From NCBI RefSeq assembly GCF_031323975.1, contig NZ_JAVIWS010000001.1:496001-560000 (forward strand): 64,000 bases of DNA, given 5' to 3'. Positions 58,224 through 64,000 of this stretch are shown piece after piece (position 1 is the stretch's first letter; each line of letters opens with the position of its first letter). This DNA comes from Escherichia ruysiae (GTDB lineage Bacteria > Pseudomonadota > Gammaproteobacteria > Enterobacterales > Enterobacteriaceae). Under the pieces are notes generated by a model that searched no databases, was not told the DNA's origin, and saw nothing but the letters and a program-made list of their open reading frames with translations. The position numbers and the translations under genes are program-made.

Positions 58224-58988
58224 TCAGAGTCGCTGTTTTTCAGCGATATGGTGCTGACAAGCGGTGATAAAGCCCTCGAACAATATACGCGAAAGCGCGT
58301 ACTCGCTACTGTTCCATTCCGGGTGCCACTGTACGCCCAGCGCAAAAGGATGATTGATGACGCTCACCGCCTCAACTAAGCCATCCGGCGAGCGAGCTTC
58401 AACACGCAACCGTGGGCTAACAACCTTCGCCCCTTGTCCATGCAGAGAGTTTACCCAAAAGTTGCTACATTCAGGTAACAGCGCAGACAGTAATCCCCCC
58501 TCTTCAACCTGAACTTCATGCGACGGCGCATATTGCTGCTCCACCGGCAGTTCGGGATCTTCCCGATGTTCCAGCAATTCAGGCTGTTCGCACAGCTTGC
58601 GATGCAACGAACCTCCGGTTGCCACCACCAGTTCCTGTAAACCCCGGCAGATGGCGAAAATGGGGATGCGCCTTTCGAGTGCAGCGTTAATTAACGCCAT
58701 GCTCAGAAGATCACGCCCGGGATCGGCGTCAGGCTCATCGCCGTTTTCACCATATAGGTGCGGCTGCACATTGCTGGGGCTACCAGGAAGATAAATGCCA
58801 TCAAGTTTCGGCAAAAGTTCTTCAAGTAATGACGGCTCAGCCAGCGCATGGGGAAGCGCAATCGGCAAACCACCTGCGTGAATGATGGCATTCAGGTACT
58901 TTTCTTGCAGAGTCTGGGTCTCATGACCCTTAAGCCTGTTCCTGCACATTACGACACCGATAACAGGATTGTTCATTATATTTTCCAT
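58224..58988 (-). CDS. puuD: PuuD, gamma-glutamyl-GABA hydrolase
   Basis: 254 residues, class I glutamine amidotransferase-like hydrolase. The catalytic Cys is in FAICRGLQEL (about 114) and His/Glu in GVQWHPEW. It splits gamma-glutamyl-GABA to glutamate and GABA. I chose the ATG at 58988 (MENIMNN), which gives 254 residues; the in-frame ATG at 59000 is less likely. Its first codons overlap a PuuR operator. Confidence 0.95.
   Translation of the reverse strand: MENIMNNPVIGVVMCRNRLKGHETQTLQEKYLNAIIHAGGLPIALPHALAEPSLLEELLPKLDGIYLPGSPSNVQPHLYGENGDEPDADPGRDLLSMALINAALERRIPIFAICRGLQELVVATGGSLHRKLCEQPELLEHREDPELPVEQQYAPSHEVQVEEGGLLSALLPECSNFWVNSLHGQGAKVVSPRLRVEARSPDGLVEAVSVINHPFALGVQWHPEWNSSEYALSRILFEGFITACQHHIAEKQRL
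58970..58984 (-). promoter_or_regulatory. PuuR operator over the puuD start
   Basis: On the minus strand AAAATATAATGAACA, exactly the PuuR recognition sequence I recall from E. coli work. It falls in codons 2-6 of puuD. Confidence 0.75.
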
Positions 58989-59046
58989 GCTCAATCTCAC
59001 AAAGTGGACTAAATTATCGCCATTACTGCGGTTTAAATGACCCTTC

Positions 59047-59061
59047 TGTTCAATATTTTTT
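59047..59061 (+). promoter_or_regulatory. PuuR-like operator in the puuA-puuD gap
   Basis: TGTTCAATATTTTTT, matching the complement of the PuuR site (TGTTCATTATATTTT) at all but two positions. Confidence 0.55.
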
Positions 59062-59141
59062 CAATCTAGCAGTGAGTTTTCTTTTTTGCAAACTTAATTT
59101 AACATTTGACAAACATTTAGTTTGCATACAGATTCGAAGAG

Positions 59142-59156
59142 TGGTCATTATATTTT
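59142..59156 (+). promoter_or_regulatory. PuuR operator upstream of puuA
   Basis: TGGTCATTATATTTT differs from TGTTCATTATATTTT at one base. It lies about 45 bases before the puuA ATG. Confidence 0.7.
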
Positions 59157-59200
59157 ACGCTCTGATAACGAGTGGAAAACAAAACCAAAGGCGAAGAATC

Positions 59201-60619
59201 ATGGAAACCAATATCGTTGAAGTAGAAAACTTTGTTCAGCAGTCAGAAGAGAGGCGGGGTAGCGCCTTCACGCAGGAAGTGAAACGCTACCTGGATCGCT
59301 ACCCGAATACGCAATATGTTGATGTTTTACTTACCGATCTGAATGGCTGTTTTCGTGGAAAACGCGTCCCCTTCTCCAGCCTGAAAAAACTGGAGAAAGG
59401 ATGCTACTTCCCGGCTTCGGTGTTTGCGATGGATATTCTGGGCAATGTGGTAGAAGAAGCAGGGCTAGGTCAAGAAATGGGCGAGCCAGATCGTACCTGT
59501 ATCCCTATTCTCGGTTCTTTAACCCCTTCTGCCGCCGATCCTGAGTTTATTGGTCAAATGCTTCTGACCATGGTCGATGAAGATGGCGCTCCCTTTGACG
59601 TTGAGCCGAGGAATGTACTCAACCGCCTGTGGCAGCAGCTACGCCAGCGCGGATTGTTCCCGGTCGTAGCGGTAGAGCTGGAGTTCTATTTACTGGATCG
59701 CCAGCGCGACGCCGAAGGGTATCTGCAACCGCCCTGTGCGCCAGGCACCGATGACCGCAATACCCAAAGCCAGGTCTACTCTGTCGATAACCTCAACCAC
59801 TTCGCCGATGTGCTCAATGATATTGATGAACTGGCGCAATTACAGCTGATTCCGGCAGATGGTGCGGTCGCCGAGGCTTCGCCAGGCCAGTTTGAAATCA
59901 ACCTTTACCATACCGATAACGTGCTGGAAGCCTGCGATGATGCATTAGCCCTTAAACGCCTGGTGCGCTTGATGGCGGAAAAGCATAAGATGCACGCCAC
60001 TTTTATGGCGAAGCCGTATGAAGAACACGCGGGCAGCGGGATGCATATCCATATCAGTATGCAAAATAATCGTGGCGAGAACGTGCTTTCTGACGCGGAA
60101 GGCGAAGATTCGCCGCTGCTGAAAAAGATGCTCGCCGGGATGATTGACCTGATGCCGTCATCAATGGCGTTGCTGGCACCAAACGTGAACTCGTATCGCC
60201 GCTTCCAGCCAGGTATGTATGTACCGACGCAGGCGTCGTGGGGCCATAACAACCGTACCGTCGCCCTGCGTATTCCGTGCGGCGACCGTCATAACCACCG
60301 CGTGGAATATCGCGTGGCGGGTGCCGATGCCAACCCATATCTGGTGATGGCAGCGATTTTTGCCGGTATTTTGCATGGCCTTGATAACGAGCTGCCGTTA
60401 CAGGAAGAAGTCGAAGGCAACGGCCTGGAACAGGAAGGCTTACCCTTCCCGATTCGCCAGAGCGATGCCCTGGGTGAGTTTATCGAGAATGATCACCTGC
60501 GCCACTATTTAGGCGAACGTTTCTGTCATGTGTATCACGCCTGTAAAAATGATGAGCTGTTGCAGTTTGAGCGCCTCATCACAGAAACAGAAATTGAGTG
60601 GATGTTGAAAAACGCGTAA
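59201..60619 (+). CDS. puuA: PuuA, glutamate-putrescine ligase
   Basis: 472 residues, glutamine-synthetase fold. It ATP-dependently joins glutamate to putrescine, the first catabolic step. Metal and substrate segments: VELEFYLLD, EASPGQFEINLYH and the GSGMHIHIS catalytic segment; VPTQASWGHNNRTVALR corresponds to the glutamine-synthetase adenylation-side region. The start at 59201 (METNIV) gives K-12 length. Divergent from puuD, under PuuR. Confidence 0.96.
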   Translation: METNIVEVENFVQQSEERRGSAFTQEVKRYLDRYPNTQYVDVLLTDLNGCFRGKRVPFSSLKKLEKGCYFPASVFAMDILGNVVEEAGLGQEMGEPDRTCIPILGSLTPSAADPEFIGQMLLTMVDEDGAPFDVEPRNVLNRLWQQLRQRGLFPVVAVELEFYLLDRQRDAEGYLQPPCAPGTDDRNTQSQVYSVDNLNHFADVLNDIDELAQLQLIPADGAVAEASPGQFEINLYHTDNVLEACDDALALKRLVRLMAEKHKMHATFMAKPYEEHAGSGMHIHISMQNNRGENVLSDAEGEDSPLLKKMLAGMIDLMPSSMALLAPNVNSYRRFQPGMYVPTQASWGHNNRTVALRIPCGDRHNHRVEYRVAGADANPYLVMAAIFAGILHGLDNELPLQEEVEGNGLEQEGLPFPIRQSDALGEFIENDHLRHYLGERFCHVYHACKNDELLQFERLITETEIEWMLKNA

Positions 60620-60645
60620 TACCCCTTGCGGGGTTGTTTCATCGG
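60618..60645 (+). terminator. weak hairpin after puuA
   Basis: CCCC (60622-60625) pairs with GGGG (60630-60633) across a short loop, then TTGTTT. It may act as an attenuator between puuA and puuP, since puuP is downstream in the same direction. Confidence 0.4.
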
Positions 60646-60764
60646 CCTGAGCGGAGCCAGGCCTGACATTTGCTGGTAATCCAGACATTTCCCGGATGTC
60701 GCGTTATGGAGCACAGGCGGCAACGGGCTTCCGTTAACGATTAAGACTGTGACGAGGAAATGAG

Positions 60765-60932
60765 ATGATGCCGATGATTAAATCCCCGCATGGCGAGGGA
60801 GGCTGCGTATGCGCCCCTCCTGCGACTGACTGGACTCCGCCCCCTTTGCTTCCCTTGCTAAACAGGTTTGATTTCAGGTCGACACGACCGCAAACCTTAT
60901 TACGCAGGGGAGGCAGCAATTATGGCTATTAA
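60765..60932 (+). CDS. candidate 55-residue leader peptide overlapping puuP
   Basis: ATG at 60765 behind GAGGAAATGAG; the frame runs 55 codons and stops at 60932, 11 bases inside puuP. The translation is Pro- and Cys-rich ([17 protein letters not shown]), unlike any family I know. It lies in the 302-base puuA-puuP gap, which otherwise holds only the weak hairpin and a strong puuP SD. Overlap with the start codon suggests a translational coupling role. It could also be chance. Confidence 0.35.
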   Translation: MMPMIKSPHGEGGCVCAPPATDWTPPPLLPLLNRFDFRSTRPQTLLRRGGSNYGY

Positions 60933-62307
60933 TTCACCACTGAATATTGCTGCGCAACCCGGCAAAACCCGTCTGCGAAAATCACTGAAATTGTGGCAGG
61001 TGGTGATGATGGGTCTGGCCTATCTCACGCCGATGACCGTATTTGATACTTTTGGTATTGTATCTGGCATTAGCGACGGTCACGTTCCGGCGTCCTATTT
61101 GCTGGCGCTGGCGGGTGTGCTGTTTACCGCTATCAGCTACGGCAAACTGGTTCGCCAGTTTCCGGAGGCCGGTTCGGCGTATACCTACGCGCAAAAGTCG
61201 ATTAACCCGCACGTCGGCTTTATGGTCGGCTGGTCATCGCTGCTGGATTATCTCTTTTTGCCGATGATCAACGTTTTGTTGGCGAAAATCTATCTCTCCG
61301 CCCTCTTCCCGGAAGTGCCGCCGTGGGTGTGGATGGTAACCTTCGTCGCCATTTTAACCGCCGCGAATCTGAAGAGCGTCAACCTGGTCGCTAACTTCAA
61401 TACCCTGTTTGTACTGGTGCAGATCTCCATCATGGTGGTGTTCATCTTCCTGGTGGTTCAGGGGCTACATAAAGGGGAAGGTGTCGGCACCGTCTGGTCG
61501 CTACAGCCGTTTATCAGTGAGAACGCGCATCTGATTCCGATTATTACCGGGGCGACGATCGTGTGCTTCTCGTTTCTTGGTTTTGATGCGGTGACCACGC
61601 TTTCAGAAGAGACGCCGGACGCCGCGCGCGTTATTCCAAAAGCCATCTTCCTGACGGCGGTCTACGGCGGCGTTATCTTTATTGCCGCATCGTTCTTTAT
61701 GCAACTGTTCTTCCCGGATATCAGCCGCTTTAAAGACCCGGATGCCGCACTGCCGGAGATTGCACTGTACGTCGGCGGCAAGCTGTTCCAGTCGATTTTC
61801 CTCTGCACCACGTTTGTGAACACATTAGCGTCTGGCCTGGCTTCACATGCCAGCGTGTCGCGTCTGCTGTATGTGATGGGGCGTGACAATGTGTTTCCGG
61901 AGCGCGTGTTTGGCTATGTGCACCCGAAATGGCGCACCCCGGCGCTGAACGTCATTATGGTCGGGATTGTCGCGTTGTCGGCGCTGTTCTTTGATTTAGT
62001 CACCGCTACAGCATTGATTAACTTCGGCGCGTTGGTGGCATTTACCTTCGTCAATTTGTCGGTGTTTAATCATTTCTGGCGGCGTAAAGGAATGAATAAA
62101 AGCTGGAAGGATCACTTTCACTATTTGCTGATGCCGCTGGTTGGCGCGCTGACGGTAGGCGTGTTGTGGGTTAACCTGGAGTCAACTTCACTGACGCTCG
62201 GTCTGGTTTGGGCCTCGTTAGGCGGCGCATATTTGTGGTATCTGATCCGCCGCTATCGCAAAGTGCCGTTGTATGAAGGTGACAGAACACCAGTGAGCGA
62301 GACGTAA
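60922..62307 (+). CDS. puuP: PuuP, putrescine importer
   Basis: 461 residues with about 12 membrane helices, APC superfamily. It imports putrescine by proton symport across the inner membrane, feeding PuuA. The first helix region carries [21 protein letters not shown]. Start at 60922 behind GGGAGG; the frame could be extended to 60868, but that gives a longer N-terminus than K-12. Confidence 0.95.
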   Translation: MAINSPLNIAAQPGKTRLRKSLKLWQVVMMGLAYLTPMTVFDTFGIVSGISDGHVPASYLLALAGVLFTAISYGKLVRQFPEAGSAYTYAQKSINPHVGFMVGWSSLLDYLFLPMINVLLAKIYLSALFPEVPPWVWMVTFVAILTAANLKSVNLVANFNTLFVLVQISIMVVFIFLVVQGLHKGEGVGTVWSLQPFISENAHLIPIITGATIVCFSFLGFDAVTTLSEETPDAARVIPKAIFLTAVYGGVIFIAASFFMQLFFPDISRFKDPDAALPEIALYVGGKLFQSIFLCTTFVNTLASGLASHASVSRLLYVMGRDNVFPERVFGYVHPKWRTPALNVIMVGIVALSALFFDLVTATALINFGALVAFTFVNLSVFNHFWRRKGMNKSWKDHFHYLLMPLVGALTVGVLWVNLESTSLTLGLVWASLGGAYLWYLIRRYRKVPLYEGDRTPVSET

Positions 62308-62317
62308 TGTGTTGGAT

Positions 62318-62356
62318 GCGCTGCGTATTGCCCTGCCTGTTGGCAATACGCAGCGC
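62318..62356 (+). terminator. 15-bp hairpin after puuP
   Basis: GCGCTGCGTATTGCC (62318-62332) and GGCAATACGCAGCGC (62342-62356) are a perfect inverted repeat with a 9-base loop, starting 11 bases after the puuP stop. No T-run follows, so it may protect the 3' end rather than terminate by itself. Confidence 0.6.
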
Positions 62357-62440
62357 CATTATCCATAAAAAGATGTATGACCCGGATCACGAGTGCTATC
62401 ATCCGCCCCTGTGCTTAACGCATTAACCCCAGGGCAGATA

Positions 62441-62686
62441 ATGAACCACGATATCCCACTAAAATATTTTGATATTGCCGATGAGTACGCGACCGAATGC
62501 GCAGAACCTGTCGCAGAAGCTGAACGCACGCCACTGGCTCACTACTTCCAGTTACTGCTCACCCGTTTGATGAATAATGAAGAGATCAGCGAAGAAGCTC
62601 AGCATGACATGGCTGCTGAAGCGGGGATCAATCCCGCACGCATTGATGAGATCGCAGAGTTTTTGAATCAATGGGGTAATGAGTAA
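62441..62686 (+). CDS. ymjA: YmjA, DUF2543 protein
   Basis: 81 residues, acidic, no membrane segment or signal. Matches K-12 YmjA at the same locus. Function unknown. The start at 62441 (MNHDIP) gives 81 residues; the frame to 62393 lacks a good site. It lies between puuP and sapA, all in one direction. Confidence 0.88.
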   Translation: MNHDIPLKYFDIADEYATECAEPVAEAERTPLAHYFQLLLTRLMNNEEISEEAQHDMAAEAGINPARIDEIAEFLNQWGNE

Positions 62687-62694
62687 TCCTTTAT

Positions 62695-62720
62695 TAAGGC
62701 CAGTTCGGGCTGGCTTCTTA
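62695..62720 (+). terminator. possible ymjA terminator
   Basis: GCCAG (62699-62703) pairs with CTGGC (62710-62714), then TTCTTA. Short stem and poor T-run. Confidence 0.4.
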
Positions 62721-62925
62721 CGAGCAAGTCAAACGGCACCTCGCTAAGTAGTTCTGTGAGTTATAGTTATAAGAAATCACGGGTACGAATGTTGAACAGA
62801 TGGCGACGCCACATGTGCAACAACCAACCATACTGCCCTCATTGCGACCCCTGAACACAAACGGTAATGGCAAATGTCATTAAATATTAGTAAGATAGCC
62901 TCTTTACATAAAATCCCTTAATATT

Positions 62926-64000
62926 ATGCGCCAGGTATTATCGTCTCTTTTGGTGATTGCTGGACTTGTGAGTGGTCAGGCAATCGCCGCGCCTGAACCC
63001 ACCCCGCACGCTGATATCCGCGACAGCGGTTTTGTCTATTGCGTCAGCGGGCAGGTCAACACCTTTAACCCATCCAAAGCGAGCAGTGGGTTAATTGTCG
63101 ATACCCTTGCCGCCCAGTTTTATGATCGACTACTGGATGTCGATCCTTATACTTATCGTCTGATGCCGGAACTTGCCGAAAGCTGGGAAGTGCTCGACAA
63201 CGGCGCGACCTATCGCTTCCACCTGCGTCGCGATGTCCCGTTTCAAAAAACCGACTGGTTTACGCCTACTCGCAAAATGAATGCCGACGATGTGGTGTTT
63301 ACCTTCCAGCGAATTTTTGACCGTAACAACCCGTGGCATAACGTCAACGGGAGCAATTTCCCCTATTTCGACAGCCTGCAATTTGCTGATAACGTGAAAA
63401 GCGTCCGCAAGCTGGATAATCACACCGTTGAGTTTCGTCTCGCCCAGCCGGATGCTTCTTTTTTATGGCATCTGGCGACCCATTATGCGTCGGTAATGTC
63501 TGCCGAATATGCGCAGAAATTAGAGAAAGAAGATCGTCAGGAACAACTCGACCGCCAACCCGTAGGCACCGGGCCGTATAAACTGTCGGAAAATCGCACG
63601 GGGCAATATATTCGCCTGCAACGTCATGATGAGTTCTGGCGAGGCAAACCGTTGATGCCGCAGGTGGTGGTGGATTTAGGCTCTGGTGGCACCGGACGTC
63701 TGTCGAAACTATTGACCGGTGAATGTGATGTTCTGGCCTGGCCTGCTGCCAGCCAGCTATCCATTTTGCGCGACGACCCGCGTTTGCGTTTAACGCTGCG
63801 TCCAGGGATGAACGTCGCCTATCTGGCATTTAACACCGCCAAACCGCCGCTAAATAATCCGGCTGTCCGTCATGCGCTGGCACTGGCGATTAATAACCAG
63901 CGCCTGATGCAATCTATCTATTACGGTACGGCTGAAACGGCGGCCTCTATTTTACCGCGCGCCTCGTGGGCTTATGACAACGAGGCTAAAATTACCGAAT
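62926..64000 (+). CDS. sapA: SapA, peptide-binding protein of the Sap transporter (5' part)
   Basis: Starts at 62926 (MRQVLSSLL) and is still open at the window edge: 358 of about 547 expected codons. Signal peptide about 1-21 (ending QAIA-AP), then an SBP_bac_5 periplasmic binding domain (VSGQVNTFNPSKAS, LAESWEVLDNGATYRFHLR). In other enterics Sap is linked to antimicrobial-peptide resistance and K+ uptake; in E. coli SapBCDF is also described as a putrescine exporter, fitting its place beside the puu genes. No frameshift in the visible part. Confidence 0.95.
   Translation, partial: MRQVLSSLLVIAGLVSGQAIAAPEPTPHADIRDSGFVYCVSGQVNTFNPSKASSGLIVDTLAAQFYDRLLDVDPYTYRLMPELAESWEVLDNGATYRFHLRRDVPFQKTDWFTPTRKMNADDVVFTFQRIFDRNNPWHNVNGSNFPYFDSLQFADNVKSVRKLDNHTVEFRLAQPDASFLWHLATHYASVMSAEYAQKLEKEDRQEQLDRQPVGTGPYKLSENRTGQYIRLQRHDEFWRGKPLMPQVVVDLGSGGTGRLSKLLTGECDVLAWPAASQLSILRDDPRLRLTLRPGMNVAYLAFNTAKPPLNNPAVRHALALAINNQRLMQSIYYGTAETAASILPRASWAYDNEAKITE

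Noticed and set aside
60622..60633. Riboswitch in the puuA-puuP gap
   Set aside because: Only a short CCCC/GGGG hairpin and a leader-like frame were seen; no known riboswitch motif recognised.

Overview
This is about 64 kb of chromosomal backbone from an Escherichia strain. Gene content, order and protein lengths match the E. coli 30-31 minute region (ydcF-hrpA-azoR through fnr, tyrR, psp and puu to sapA), recognised here from memory of the K-12 proteins. Several proteins (Tpx, YdbL) and the middle of the MicC RNA differ from K-12 more than I would expect of a close K-12 relative. A phylogroup B2-like strain or another Escherichia lineage is possible; the species cannot be settled by eye.

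Layout. 1-550: non-coding or decayed sequence. 0.5-6.3 kb: ydcF, hrpA, azoR. 6.5-12.7 kb: an intact giant autotransporter of the YdbA/BigA type, with a 30-bp in-frame tandem repeat. 13.1-16.2 kb: ydbH-ynbE-ydbL, an envelope lipid-bridge operon. 16.4-22.1 kb: ldhA, hslJ, ydbJ, ydbK. 22.1-25.3 kb: sRNA MicC, ompN, uspF and an uninterrupted ttcA (empty Rac prophage site). 25.4-30.3 kb: dbpA, small Pro-rich ynaL, anaerobic sRNA FnrS, zntB, dgcM, smrA. 30.4-33.9 kb: an accessory EmrAB-like efflux pair with a divergent AraC-type regulator. 33.9-34.4 kb: sRNA McaS, followed by the ends of abgR and abgT, the scar of a deleted abg operon. 34.4-38.6 kb: ogt, fnr, uspE, ynaJ, ynaI. 38.6-41.6 kb: an unusual two-gene island encoding an exported GH25 muramidase and an exported caspase-like protease fused to a second GH25 domain; the second gene is broken by one in-frame TAA. 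41.8-45.3 kb: mppA, mpaA, ycjG (murein peptide recycling). 45.4-50.1 kb: tpx, tyrR, ycjF, ycjX. 50.2-53.3 kb: the phage-shock locus pspEDCBA with divergent pspF. 53.4-62.3 kb: the putrescine catabolic puu cluster. 62.4-64 kb: ymjA and the 5' two thirds of sapA.

Common themes are oxygen and redox response (FNR, FnrS, LdhA, YdbK, Tpx, AzoR), envelope maintenance (YdbH/YnbE, Psp, MppA/MpaA/YcjG, porin OmpN, MicC) and polyamine handling (Puu, SapA). Compared with K-12 as I remember it, this strain lacks the fea/tyn/paa block (between ydbL and ydbA), the Rac prophage, abgRABT and the ycjM-W/ompG block (between pspE and ycjX). It has instead the efflux cassette and the GH25/caspase island. The island is the best candidate for an undescribed system: protein-degrading and wall-degrading domains are both sent outside the cytoplasm and sit beside murein-recycling genes.
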